64,000 nucleotides of DNA. It comes from Ceratopteris richardii. Lineage: Eukaryota; Streptophyta; Polypodiopsida; Polypodiales; Pteridaceae. Positions 42,401 to 54,400 of the stretch are shown here, piece after piece. The position numbers were made by a program, and so were the translations under genes. The stretch lies in assembly GCA_020310875.1 (NCBI GenBank), contig CM035413.1, forward strand, positions 186,435,855 to 186,499,854, in the 5' to 3' direction. A model generated the notes under the pieces. The model did not search any database. It was not told the DNA's origin and saw nothing but the letters and a program-made list of their open reading frames with translations. How positions within the stretch are numbered: the stretch's first letter is position 1; the number at the start of each line of letters is the position of its first letter.

Positions 42401-43357
42401 AACCTTACAGAACCACTTGTCTTGGGTCAAGATTGGATCTATGACCATGCAGTTAACTTAAACCTAAGAAGTCAAATTCTTCAAGTTTGGGTACATGAAC
42501 AATGCATTACATTAGAATTAGAGAACTGCATGCTCCTAAATCATGGCACCACACACTCTCTTAGTTCTTCCAAGACTAATCATATGAAAGAAGATGTTGT
42601 ATGTGTCAAAAGCTCTATGATGCAGAAGGAGTCAATTGTGGAAGACCAGGTTCAAAGGCGGGTGGATCTTTCTTCTTCTCCAAAGAATCAAGTAGCCACA
42701 GTTGTGAGTCCACCACACAAGCAAACACAATCGTTCATGATAACTGCTACATCAAATAGAAAGACACCAGTCGATAAAAAAGCAGTTCCGAGCATGAAGC
42801 AGATATGGGTACGCAAAGGAGAGCAACCACCAGCCTTGCCCCCACAAATCCCATCCATGCAAACCAACCAGGCCAGAAGACGAAGGAAGCAGCTCAGACA
42901 AGCTCAATCACAAGGTATCCAACAAGTTCGGGTGCCTAAGAAGTTAGCTGCAGCTCAACAAGGGCAATTACAGATGTGGGTACCTCAGAAGCTCCTACAT
43001 CCACAACAACCTTTGTTCTCCCACATGCAAAAGGTTTCAACAAAGAAGCCAAAAAGAGCAAAGGGTAAGAACCACGTACAGAGACCAAAGGAAGATCAAA
43101 TAAGCTCTTCAACATTAGTAGGAAGACATGCAAAAAGGATATGGGTTTGGAAGCCAAAAGTGCAAGTAGCCTCCACTGAACCAAAGCGTCAACCACACTG
43201 GATACCACAGTTCAGAAAGCATCCAAAGAAAAAGACGCCTGAAGTGACCTCTACACTGCCAAATGATGTTCTAAAATGGACTCCAATAAGGAGGATTACA
43301 TCAGTTCGAGACTCAATGGATATCTCCACCAAGGTCGGCATCAACCTCCGCAAATAA
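39425..43357 (+). CDS. Gypsy-3 RT C-terminus, RNase H, double zinc-domain integrase and C-terminal protease-like extension
   Basis: Open frame from 39377; homologous coding begins at ~39425. Order: YVDD (39455), RNase H with HVDASNHA and ADHLSRI (39880-40240), a first integrase-type H2C2 domain (H 40511, C 40624/40633), a second H2C2 (H 40888, C 41002/41011), an integrase core with intact D,D35E (DFIGP, SDRGTHF, QAEST; 41100-41393) and the C-terminal integrase block (to ~41930). A charged linker follows, then a second retropepsin-like domain with LIDSGAASS (42212) and LVLGQDWI (~42425). The last ~280 codons are a Lys/Gln/Pro-rich basic tail with repeated WV motifs. Usual Gypsy pol ends after integrase, so the extra H2C2 and the extra protease-like domain are unusual. 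Post-integrase similarity to Gypsy-4 supports it as real coding. Confidence 0.9.
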   Translation, partial: SEFLRKSLEVYVDDLCAHSQERRFHIPELRQIFKKCREYRVCLNPKKCVFMVRQGKILGHIVYKNGISTDEDKVRAIAELPRPRNIKEVQAFMGHCGYYRRFIHTYAIIARLLYALLSNFEWNDECENSFNELKKRLCTAPILTTPDWNKPFHVHVDASNHAIGCVLAQPTSEGNLDLPIAYASRQLTAAERNYTTTEREGLGMVYAVKKFRHYLLANKFKFFTDHQALLYLVNKPCNTGRLVRWFLLLMEYDFEVVVWKGRTHLRADHLSRITLGESPQGVSDELPDAYLFNLEVVPKWANKLVPVLTFGPANKNVKTSQEEIVKSQKYHILAGSMYKQDTEGVLACCVEDDEHSSWLQQAHEGMLGNHYSKQQTLQNLKRLGVYWPSMDKEIHEWIKNCPRCRERPPVEHATLYQVSLIPDWSAPLVEFMRSGRLPKEASLARRRSMEQEAQGYALVGDNLYRRGKDGYLRLCVHESDYLKVLETAHSGVAGGHFGPDRVIKTILFSGLWWPTLHMDAHTYVKKCDTCQRAQYPVRKDEMPLRPMMGGRAFSKWGIDFIGPINPPARNSHAEYIIVATDYLTKWVEVKATTKNDAQTTAKFLFENVFTRYGLPIELVSDRGTHFLNEVIENLLQEFLVIHKKSAPYHPQANGQAESTNKILCNVLTKLVNNKHSDWDKQLHHAVWAYRVAYKTVLNTTPFQMVFGQNAVLPLDFLIPTLKVAQEYEWNGHELSSRIFDLERLGETRLRATTGIYAAKKRQKAYFDAHIKDKGLKEGDLVLVYTLKQHARKLEKRGYGPMIINRISTSGAVQLATLEGDILPNYISGCRVKLYQEPLTEDMLMRLNTAKKRKEEELRVREEAQVEARERIRQNKLRRLGLDVNSKAPKYHMDMCQKSGIATSQVIDRRPFVTIEIGQGKGARTVKALIDSGAASSAVRLSYCQDLQLNINPIEAYLIGLGGVETPCLGEVELPIYLQDVPMKVKALVCQDENLTEPLVLGQDWIYDHAVNLNLRSQILQVWVHEQCITLELENCMLLNHGTTHSLSSSKTNHMKEDVVCVKSSMMQKESIVEDQVQRRVDLSSSPKNQVATVVSPPHKQTQSFMITATSNRKTPVDKKAVPSMKQIWVRKGEQPPALPPQIPSMQTNQARRRRKQLRQAQSQGIQQVRVPKKLAAAQQGQLQMWVPQKLLHPQQPLFSHMQKVSTKKPKRAKGKNHVQRPKEDQISSSTLVGRHAKRIWVWKPKVQVASTEPKRQPHWIPQFRKHPKKKTPEVTSTLPNDVLKWTPIRRITSVRDSMDISTKVGINLRK
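40409..40635 (+). other. Extra integrase N-terminal (H2C2) domain
   Basis: Contains H-x6-H-x30-C-x2-C, identical in spacing to the second, canonical domain at 40888-41013. The preceding sequences also align (LAGSMYK with LVGDNLYR), so the duplicated block is about 90 residues. Confidence 0.8.
42110..42480 (+). other. Post-integrase retropepsin-like domain
   Basis: Catalytic-type LIDSGAASS is followed ~70 residues later by LVLGQDWI, the same layout as the true protease at 37740-38000. The domain sits ~270 residues after the last integrase catalytic residue. A degraded counterpart exists in Gypsy-4 (18291-18731). Confidence 0.8.
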
Positions 43358-44848
43358 CATCGAAAGCCTCAAACGAGCAACAACCATGTGCTCCTTGCAC
43401 AACCCTGTCTTTTGCACCATTCAGGTCATGCATTTCCAAAGTATGCATTAATATAGGGCCACATTACACGGCCGTGCATAGACACACTTGAGAATCCCAT
43501 GCACAAGAGCACAGTGACATATGTCAAACATTTCTATTGATACTAACTTTTGTGTTCTTGTTTCGTGATATCCTTTTCCTCAAAAAAAAAAAAAAAAAAA
43601 TGGGGAGAAAGAAAAGTGGGAGAGAGCTTGTTCCCAGGTTTGGCTTATGAAACATGAATGAGTCATGCTTAGTTGAAGGTGGAACTGTTGATTACTAGGC
43701 ATTTATCAATTTGGATAGAAGTGTGTCTCGGCCAGCAGTGAGATTATTGCTGCCTTATCTGGTAGATGACAAGCATTTGGCATGAACATGGCATCTACAA
43801 CTATGATTTTCTCTTACCATGGTAGGAATGAAGAGCTTGAAGGTCCGCAACTTGAGGGATGCTTAACTACTTCATGTACCAGAGCATCCAAGGAGATATC
43901 TGCACAAGGTAGTTTTGGAGGAGAAGACTCCTGCATATGGTGAGCTAAAGAGAATATGTGAAACTCAGCTTAGTGTAGTTACCCGATGTTGCTTGCCAAG
44001 GAATATAAAGCAATTCAATTCTCAGTATTTCCTGAACCAGTATGGAACAGTAGCACTGGTGAATGGTCTATGTCAATCAGCATGGTAATCTCTTAGAAAC
44101 CGGCACGTGTCCAATATTCCTCTGAGTGTCAATATAGGGAAGTGAACGTGCATGAGCCCAAGCTCAGAAATGCACATTGTTACTGACAAGTGTTGCTTTG
44201 GAAAGAGGAGAGGGGATCCACCACTCAAAAGATCTCATCAGTGGACAATCAACATGGACATTCATCAACAAGGTTCCATCCCAAAGGCCGAGTGTACAAC
44301 ACGAAGAGACAAACATCCATCAACCTTCTCCATGGTAAGTATCTTTACTCGGGAAACACCATAACCATGATAGTTTAGGAAACCTCTTCGTCAGCATACC
44401 CTTGAGCACTTAGCTCAAGACCCGCAATTTTTGCACCATACTTCTTCCAATGCATTTTCCAAGTAAGCATTCGTAGGGCTACATTACAAGGCCGTGCACA
44501 AGGCACATACTTTTTTCAACCCAGGCACGAACACACTTACCCATCATTCATTATGGGTTATGAGTAGTTGGCATGACTGCTCTCAACATCATCTTTGGAA
44601 GAGCTAGCGGACGTTATGGGAACAACATCCATATCTCGGAAGCAAATTGAAGCCAGTAGTTGCTCCAAATCACTCTTGACAACCTCTTTTGAGCAACTTG
44701 CAGTTTTGAAAGCTCACAACGACACATTCTTGCTGGAATCCAAGGAACCAGCTCCTACAACGGATGGACACCACCTCTCAAAGCACTACATGGAACAGCC
44801 CTTCCAACAAGGGTCTATCAGGGACGACAGACTCGAGAGGGGGGGGAG
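43358..44848 (+). other. Gypsy-3 3' noncoding region and polypurine tract
   Basis: About 1.5 kb without a credible ORF. It contains an A18 run (43582-43599). A phrase of ~45 bases with ACATTACACGGCCGTGCA (43450-43470) recurs imperfectly ~1 kb later (44483-44500). The purine tract GAGAGGGGGGGGAG ends at 44848, just before the 3' LTR. Confidence 0.75.
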
Positions 44849-45461
44849 TGTTGAAGCTCAAAGTCAAGGACAAAGCATGGAAGCACATCAAAAGGTGGAC
44901 ACACAAGGAAAGGGAGCAAGTAGGGAGCTCCAAGAAGTGTATGTCAAATTTCAGAAGAATCCCCTACAAAAATAGTGATTTTCATCACTAAAAACCATTG
45001 TAACTTACCATTATCTATTTTTAGTAACTCCATTTTGTTCAAGCCGAGGAGTCCTCAAGCTTGAGGAGTATTAGAAGTACCATCGTACCAATTTTCATAA
45101 TTTTTAGACTTCATTTGAGCCCTCAAATAAGCCCTGGAACCTAATTTTTAACTAGGCCGGACACTAAGTCTGGACATGGCCAAAACTAGTCAAAAAACTA
45201 TAAAAAGAGCTAGAGAGCTCATTTTTGGGGTTGGCTTGTTAAAGAATAGAACCTTTTTAAGAGAACTCTTTTGCAAGCTAAGCTTTCCATTGTTCCTCTC
45301 TTTGATCTTACTTTGTGCGCGTGTGTGTGTATGTATGTGTGTGCATGTTTGTGTGCTTTCACTCACGCACTTGTGCCTTCACTTGCTCGTGGTCTTCATA
45401 CCGGTCCTCACGTCTCCGCGGATTGACAAGTAAAGGAGGTGGTGTTTACGCTTGAGCTACA
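44849..45461 (+). repeat. Gypsy-3 3' LTR
   Basis: TGTTGAAGCTC to GAGCTACA, ~98% identical to the 5' LTR, followed by TSD ACACA (45462-45466). Confidence 0.93.
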
Positions 45462-48400
45462 ACACACATACACACATAATGTTGCATACACACATGCACC
45501 CATAATGCATACACATGCACACACATATACACATACACATACACACACATACACATACACACACATACACACACACATACACACACACACACATACACAC
45601 ACACACATACACACATATATGCATACATACACACATAGAGAGACATGCACACACATACACATACATGCATACATATGCATACATAATGCATATGCATATG
45701 CATACATACATACATGCTTACATGCATACACACACATATGCATACATAATGCACATGCATACATACACATACATAATGCATACACACACATATGCATACA
45801 TAATGGATACACACACATACACACACATATGCATACATACATGCATACACATACACACATAGACACATACACACACATAGACACATACACACACATAAGC
45901 AGATACACACTCATAGACACACACACATACACATAGACGTGCACACACATACACACATAGACACATACACACATAATGATGCATTCACACACATATACAT
46001 GCATACACACATACACACACATATACATACACACATACACACATACAAACATACACACATACACACATACACACATACACACATACACACATACACACAC
46101 ATATATGCATACACACACACATAGAGAGACATACACACACATACACATACATGCATACATATGCATACATAATGCATATGCATATGCATACATAATGCAT
46201 ATGCATATGCATACATAATGCATATGCATATGCATACATTCATACTTACATGCATACATAATGCACATGCATACATACACATACATAATGCATACACACA
46301 CATATGCATAGATAATGCATACACACACATACACACACATATGCATACATACATGCATACACATACACACATAGACACATACACACACATAGACACATAC
46401 ACACGCATAAACACATACACACTCATAGACGCATAGCGACACATACACATAGACACACACACATACACACATACACACATACACACATACACACATACAC
46501 ACATAGTGATGCATACACACACATAGACACGCATACACATAGATATGCATACATACATGCATACACATAAACACATAGACACATAGACACATACACACAC
46601 ATAGACACATACACACACATAAACACATACACACTCATAGATACACACACATACACATAGACACACACACATACACACACATATACACACACACATACAC
46701 ACATAGACACATACACACATAATGATGCATACACACACATACACATGCATACACACATACAGACACATATACACACACATATATCCATACACACACACAT
46801 AGAGAGACATACACACACATACACATACATGCATACATATGCATACATAATGCATATGCATATGCATACATAATGCATATGCATATGCATACATACATAC
46901 TTACATGCATACATACACATACATAATGCATACACACACATATGCATACATAATGCATATACACACATACACACATATGCATACATACATGGATACACAT
47001 ACACACATAGAAACATACACACACATAGACACATACACACACATAAACACATACACACTCATAGACGCGTAGCGACACATACACATAGACACATACACAT
47101 ACATACACACGAACATACACACATAGACACATACACACATAATGATGCATATACACACATACACATGCATACACACACATATGCATACATACATGCATAC
47201 ACATACACACACATACACACATACACACACATAAACACATACACACTCATAGACACACACATACACATAGACACACACACACACACATACACACACATAT
47301 AAACACACACATACACACATAGAAACATACACACATAGAAACATACACACATAATGATGCATACACACATACAGACACATATACACATACACATACACAC
47401 ACATATATGCATACACACACACTTAGAGAGACATACACACAGATACATATGCATGCATACATATGCATACATACATATGCATACATAATGCATATGCATA
47501 TGCATACATACATACTTACATGCATACATACACATACATAATGCATACACACACATATGCATACATAATGCATACACACGCATACACACACATATACATA
47601 CATACATGCATACACATACACACATAGACACATACACACACATAGACACATACACACACATAAACACATACACACTCATAGACGCACACACATACACATA
47701 GACACACACACATACACAAACACATATACACACACACATACACACATAGACACATACACATATAATGATGCATACACACACATACACACATACACACATA
47801 CACACATACATACATACACACATAGACACATACACACATAGACACATACACACATAATGATGCATACACACACATACACACATACATACATACACACATA
47901 GACACATACACACATAATGATGCATACACACACATAGACACATACACACACGTAAACACATACACACTCATAAATACACACACATACACAGACACACACA
48001 CATACACACACATATACACACACACATAGACACATACACACATAATGATGCATACACACACATACACAGGCATACGCACATACAAACACATATACACACA
48101 CATACACACACACACATAGAGAGACATACACACACATACACATACATGCATACATACATACTTACATGCATACATAATGCACATGCATACATAATGCACA
48201 TGCATACATAATGCACATGCATACATAATGCACATGCATACATAATGCACATGCATACATACACATACATAATGCATACACACACATATGCATACATAAT
48301 GCATACATAATGCATACACACATATGCATACATACATGCATACACATACACACAAAGACACATACACACACATAGACACATACACACACATAAACACATA

Positions 48401-49230
48401 CACACTCAGAGACGTGTAGCGACACATACACATAGACACATACACATACACACACACATATACACACACAAGCATACACACATAGACACATACACACATA
48501 ATGATGCATACACATGCATACACATGCATACACATACACACATAGACACATACACACACATAGACACATACACACACATAAACACATACACGCTTGTAGA
48601 TACACAAACATACACATAGACACACACACACACATACACACACATATACACACACACATACACACATAGACACACACACACACACATAATGATGCATACA
48701 CACACATATACATGCATACACACATACAGACACATATACACATACACACATACACACACATATATGCATACACACACATAGAGAGACATACACACACATA
48801 CACATACATGCATAAATATGCATACATATGCATACATAATGCATATGCATATTCATACATACACATACATAATGCATACTCACAAATATGCATACATTAT
48901 GCATACGTAATGCATACACACACATACACACACATACGCATACATACATGAATACACATACACACACATAGACACATACACACACATAAACACATACACA
49001 CTCATAGACACACACACATACACATAGACACACACACATACACACACACATATACACACACACACACACACATACACACATAGACACATACACACATAAT
49101 GATGCATACACACACATACACATGCATACACACATACACACATACACACACATACATACACACACACATGCATACATACACATACTTAATGCATACACAC
49201 ATACATATTTACACGTATATATATATATGG
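45462..49230. repeat. CA/CATA/TGCA-rich satellite with ~0.65-kb higher-order period
   Basis: 3.8 kb of ACACATA, ATGCATA and TAATGATGCAT words. Rare marker words recur in order: AGAGAGACAT at ~45637, 46121, 46800, 47431, 48118 and 48780 (spacings ~484, 679, 631, 687, 662), and GTAGCGACACAT-like words at ~46430, 47068 and 48414. The array is therefore built from long units, not only from slippage. Minus-strand ORFs of up to 560 codons made of Cys/Val/Tyr/Met repeats are artefacts. Confidence 0.92.
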
Positions 49231-49265
49231 ATTTCTAACCCATTTTGTTTTATATGTTATGTATT

Positions 49266-49951
49266 ATGGATCCTAGTAGAGAGAGAAAGGTGAAACTCAC
49301 TCTCATAAAAAGTCTTATGAGAGCAAGAGTTCCGTCTGATACTCTAGGGGCCATCATGCGTGATTACTCAGAGATGTCTGATGATGAGCTAGACTATAGG
49401 ATCCAGATGCTTACCCAGCGATCAGAGGAGGGCTCTTCTACGGCTCCACATGGAGGAAGACAGCTATCTGCTCATAGGTATGTTTTTTTTTTCATAAACT
49501 TTTTTAATGATTTTATAACACATATTTTTATTTAATTTTATCTATCTATTTTCAAGACACCTATACCACCTCTAGATGGTGATAGCAAAGTAGAGTTGCC
49601 TATGAGAATATGCATAGGCACCTTAGGACTAGAGTGCGATATAGAGCCAGACGGGAACATTGTGTACATAGGGAATGGATTGGAGTTCAAGAGAAGAATG
49701 CAGGCATTATGCGACTCTTACTTGCGCCTTGTTCACTTACCGTGGAAGTAAGTATAAATTTTACATATAAATTGAAATAAATATCTTATGTTTTATTTAC
49801 ATTATTTTTTTTATTTTTGTAGTGAGCATGATGAGAGGGATAAAAAATACGTACTTAGTTCACTTGAGACAGAGTTTAGGATAGGATGGTTACTTAAGTG
49901 GTGTCTAAAAGAGATGTGGGCACTTATGGCTCATCGTCGCGATAATGCACG
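49266..49951 (+). CDS. Spliced ORF, probably a CACTA accessory (Transposase_24-like) gene, partial
   Basis: Three candidate exons. Exon A 49266-49477 starts MDPSRERK and codes a helical, charged protein (DYSEMSDDELDYR). Exon B 49557-49747 is open for 63 codons (LPMRICIG...LVHLPW). Exon C 49823-49951 is open for 42 codons (ERDKKYVLSSLETEF). The intron 49748-49822 has clean GT/AG ends and joins B to C in frame. The join from A to B is out of frame with the obvious donor at 49478, so a one-base mutation or other splice site must be assumed. The LPW and KWCLKEMW spacing recalls the second ORF of plant CACTA elements, and a tnp2 pseudogene lies downstream on the other strand. The family call is inference. 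Confidence 0.45.
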
Positions 49952-49979
49952 GTATGCACTGCTTTTATGTATATATATA

Positions 49980-50137
49980 TGTGGATATGAGTATGTGTGT
50001 TTATGTATGTATGTATGTATATGAGAGAGAGAGAGAGAGAAAAGAGTGAGACTAGAGGTATGTGGATATGAGTATGTGTGTTTATGTATGTATGTATATG
50101 AGAGAGAGAGAGAGAGAAAAGAGTGAGACTAGAGGTA
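49980..50137. repeat. 81/77-bp tandem duplication
   Basis: Copies 49980-50060 and 50061-50137 differ only by one GTAT unit. Each contains a GTAT run, a GA run and AAAGAGTGAGACTAGAGGTA. Confidence 0.9.
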
Positions 50138-50914
50138 CAAATACACGCATACACACACATATACATCATACATGCACATTTACACACATATACATATACA
50201 TGTACATTTATACATACACACACATACATGCACATTTTTACACACATATACACATCCATGCAGTTACACACATATAATGAATACACATAGACACATATAC
50301 ATACTCACATACACGTACACATACTCACATACACATACACATGCATAATCATATGTACACACACATAGACTCCTATAATCATATTTACATGCATATATAC
50401 ATATACACATGCATATATACACACACACAACACATGCATATGCACATATAGATACACATACATACACAACACATGCATATGCATAAATAAATAAATAAAT
50501 CCTATTTCAAAATCCTAAATTGAGAACACCAATTTCGATATTAGGGTTTTAAAACCCCTAATTTAAAAACTCTAATTCAACCCTTTAGCCATATGTTTGA
50601 AGTATATGTACACATTGCATCTATTCCTCCGACATCCTACTAGAGAGATGTCTCTCCTCCCAACCTTATGCCTCTATATATAGCTACTCGAATCAACGAG
50701 GATCATAATATATATAAAGATATATACACATCATGTAGATACACAAACATAAATATAAAATGGAGTGGATATATTATGCATCACACATACATGCCTAAAT
50801 GCACACATAAATATATATATACATGCATACATATTTACATGTACACATTTACACATAGACATATATACATATATACATGTACACATCACATATACATGCC
50901 TACATGCACACATA

Positions 50915-50952
<38 letters not shown>

Positions 50953-51230
50953 TACATATTTACATGTACATATTTACACATAGACACATACACATATATA
51001 CATGTACACAATTATAAACACTTGCATATATTACATGAATACATGAATATTTTACATAAATACATATGCATATATACACATATGCATACTAACACATGTA
51101 TACATATATCACACACATGCAAACACATACATATACATGAAATACATATATATGCATACTAACATATGTATACATATAATACACATGAATACACACACAT
51201 ATGCATACATACATGATAAAAATTTGCTCG
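50138..51230. repeat. ACAT/TATA-rich low-complexity tract
   Basis: Mixed CA/TA/CATA repeats, an AAAT run (50484-50500) and a two-copy duplication of ~100-120 bases (50786-50888 and 50889-51010) differing mainly by a TA expansion. At 50500-50700 there is ~200 bases of ordinary AT-rich DNA with no gene. Confidence 0.8.
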
Positions 51231-51424
51231 TCGAAGATAAAGCTATATATAAAATAATTAGGCATACCCCCAAGCTTCATGTTCTAACTTAAAAGAACAT
51301 GATTTCATCTCTCTAGTAGGATTCATCATTATTCAAGTTAATAAAAAAATCTATTATCTGATATCCATTCAGAAGCTTCAAGTTATTGATCGATAACTAG
51401 AGTAGAATTTACTATCTAATCTGC

Positions 51425-54400
51425 TCATATGTTTTCATTATTGCCATAATTTTGGTAAGACATCAATATAGTCTCATCTTCATTATCCTTATTGATTTCA
51501 TTTATTTCTTCTATTGTTAAATCTATGTTCTCATGAATCACATCATCTATTGATGGATTAATATCTATTTCTGGTAATTCCTCTTCCTCATCAGTAGAAT
51601 CAGCATGTAGAGAATTATCCTCTTCATAAAAAAGATTAGTATCATTATCACGTATAATGATTCTAATTTCTCTTTCAGATGTTGATGTATCAGTATCTGA
51701 TGCTGAATCATCAAGAGGACTTTCTTCGATCTCTCTAACAATAAACTGTTCAAACAATGACCTACCTCTAGGTTGCACATGAATGACTCGCCACCAAGGA
51801 TGAGCATCTAGGTTTTTATAAAAAAATGCTTGTTCAATATGCTCAGGAAGAATATATGGTTGTTTAGTAGATCGCATTACTTTGGAAGAATCAATTGCCC
51901 AAAACCTAGATAATTCCTTTCTTAATGTGGAATTACTACCTTTATACTTGGCTTGAAATGAGTCAACCTTCAAAATGACCTATCAAAATATATAACAACA
52001 AAAACCCATTATTAGATGCCTAAAAAAATAACTAACTCTATCATAAAAAATATAAACTTTTTTCTACCTGTTTGAATATACGAAATGAAATTTCATAGAT
52101 ACCAACAATAGTTCCTACGTAACCAAGTTCGCTATCTATAAGGTTCGTGTCTTTTGAGCTAGCACGTGATAGTTGCTTGAAAGAAGAAACAATACTAGAA
52201 TCCTCTGTTTTACGTAAAGAATCAATGGCTTTGATTCTAATATGCTGTCCAAAAGCCCATATATTAGTGAACATTCGAGCCTACAAAATAAATCCAATTA
52301 GTAAATAGAAACTAATATACATATATGAAAAAAATAAAATATTATTTTAGTAAAATTACCTTTCGTTCACAACCTATCATTAACTCTCTTTGCTCATCTG
52401 ATATTTCTTCATTATTTGCGTTGGCGCGTTGCAAACGACTATATAGCCAATCCGTGAAAGAAGATATATCTGTAATCTCATTATTATCGAGATTATGTCT
52501 ATATCTTTTGCTTTTTTGCCTTTTACTTTGGAGATTTTGAAGTTCCTTGTACTCGCTAAGGAATGCTTGCATGCATTCGCTATTATATGCTACAAAAGTA
52601 GAAACATCATTTTTTTCTTGAAATGTAAATAAGAATGGAACTCCCTTACTTGATAATACCTCATCTGTTATTTTTGAAGAAGACTCGTTGGTCCATGCAT
52701 GTGGAGCTTCTTCATGAACTCTTTCAAGGTACTCACTAATGTAATACATGCACTCTTCAAGCATCCAACCCTTTGCCATGGATCCTTCTGGTTTCGCTCT
52801 TTGTCGCACATAACCTTTTAATATTCCCATAAATCACTCAACCCAAAACATCCATCGAGTGTTGACAACACCTGCAATCTTTATTTCATCTACAAGATGG
52901 ACTAATAAATGAACCTGAATATCAGAAAATGAAGTAGGAAGTTCTTTCTCCATCAAACATAGTAGCTGCCTTCACATTTTTTTTGTGGGATCTAGTTTTT
53001 GTCAATATCTTTGGATGTAATCCACCTATACATATCATAAAAACAATTATAAAGAAGTTAATAAAAAAACAAAAGATATCCAATATTCATACATATTAAA
53101 TATAAAAGTATCATAATTACCTTATAAGTGATCCAAGATGATAGATCAGATCGATCATACTCCTTTCGTTGTACATCCATCGATAACCAAAGGTAAAATA
53201 TGTTTCAAAAAGTTATGCCAGTCATGGGTCTTTAACCCAGATAAGCTCTTATCATCCATAGTAAACATGTTTTGAAAAGATGCTCCATATCCTGTAGGAG
53301 TCTTAATCAATTGAATTCTATTATTTATAGTTTGTATCTCTTTTGTTGTAAGTACCCAAGGAGCAGGTGCATAAGTCGTTTCTTGTCCATGTCTATAAAA
53401 AATTGGCCATAACTTTGGTTTGGATTTTTGATCTTTCAAATCATTCCTTAATGCTATGGCATCTTTTAGTCCAAGAAGATGCTGGCATAGTGAATAACCA
53501 GTATTTTTGAATATATGCATAGGATCAAGAAGATGACATACTTTTAACTCTTTCCAATACTCTAAAGAATACCATATTGATATGTTCTCTGCGAATGCCA
53601 ATTTTCCTTTACCTCTCTTCACATACTCATTATCTGAATCATCACTGAAGATTTCTGATTCTGGATCTATCAGAGGTCCATCTGTCCATTTTTTATACCA
53701 ATCTATAGGTGTCATTGGTTTTGCACACTGATCTGTTTCAAGCTTTCCATTAAAATGTATCGCTTCTCTTTTAGATCTTAATGGATGATCATCAGTCAAG
53801 AATCATCGATGTCGAAGATAAATATTTTTGTTGAGATTCTTACTATAGATTGATCTCAACCAATCACCACAATATGGACAAGCTTTATAACCCTTAGTAG
53901 ATATTCTTGCTTCATGAAAATGATAAAAATATGATTAGATTAAATCATATTTATTTACATGCATATTGAATAAAAAAATTACATCAATACCTGAACAAAC
54001 ACCATATCCTGGAAAATCATGAATAGTCCAAGCCACAATACCATGAACCGTAATATGTCTTTCATTGATGCTTTTGGATACATCAATGACATTAATACCT
54101 CTCCATAACTCTTGGATATCATCAATGAGAGGAGCAAGATATATATTCATATCTTTAACTTGTCTTTTGCCTGGGATTAAAAGTGAAAGCATTAAATGTT
54201 CCTTTTTAATGCTAAGATATGGCAGAAGATTGTAGTTTATGACTACCACTAGCCATGTTGACCATTTATTGGATTTCATGGAGAATGGATTAACCCCATC
54301 TAATTCAACTCCTAACTTTAGATTCTGTGGATTTTGTGCAAATTCAGGCCATGTAGAATCAATATGCTGAAAAGCAACACTATCATGAGGAATTCGGATT

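Larger units (their letters stand above)
32179..45461 (+). mobile_element. Gypsy-3: near-complete Ty3/Gypsy retrotransposon with expanded pol
   Basis: Length 13.3 kb. LTRs at 32179-32792 and 44849-45461 are ~98% identical (about ten visible differences). TSD ACACA stands at 32174-32178 and 45462-45466. The primer site is TGGCGCCGTTGCCGGGGA, the Asp-tRNA type usual for Tat/Athila-like elements. Coding: gag (34555), protease and RT (36964), then RT to integrase and a C-terminal extension (to 43357). Only one in-frame TAG and one frameshift interrupt the coding, so the copy is recent. It carries a 1-kb AT/CG minisatellite leader and a 1.5-kb noncoding 3' region. Confidence 0.93.

Noticed and set aside
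42936-43208. 90-codon minus ORF opposite the Gypsy-3 tail
   Set aside because: It is the shadow of the Lys/Gln-rich coding frame on the plus strand.
45408-49202. Minus-strand ORFs up to 560 codons rich in Cys, Val, Tyr and Met
   Set aside because: They are translations of the CA/CATA satellite, overlap in several frames at once and contain only repeat-derived residues.
50541-50563. Telomere-like TTAGGG words
   Set aside because: Only one TTAGGG and one CCCTAA occur, forming a small imperfect palindrome. There is no tandem array.
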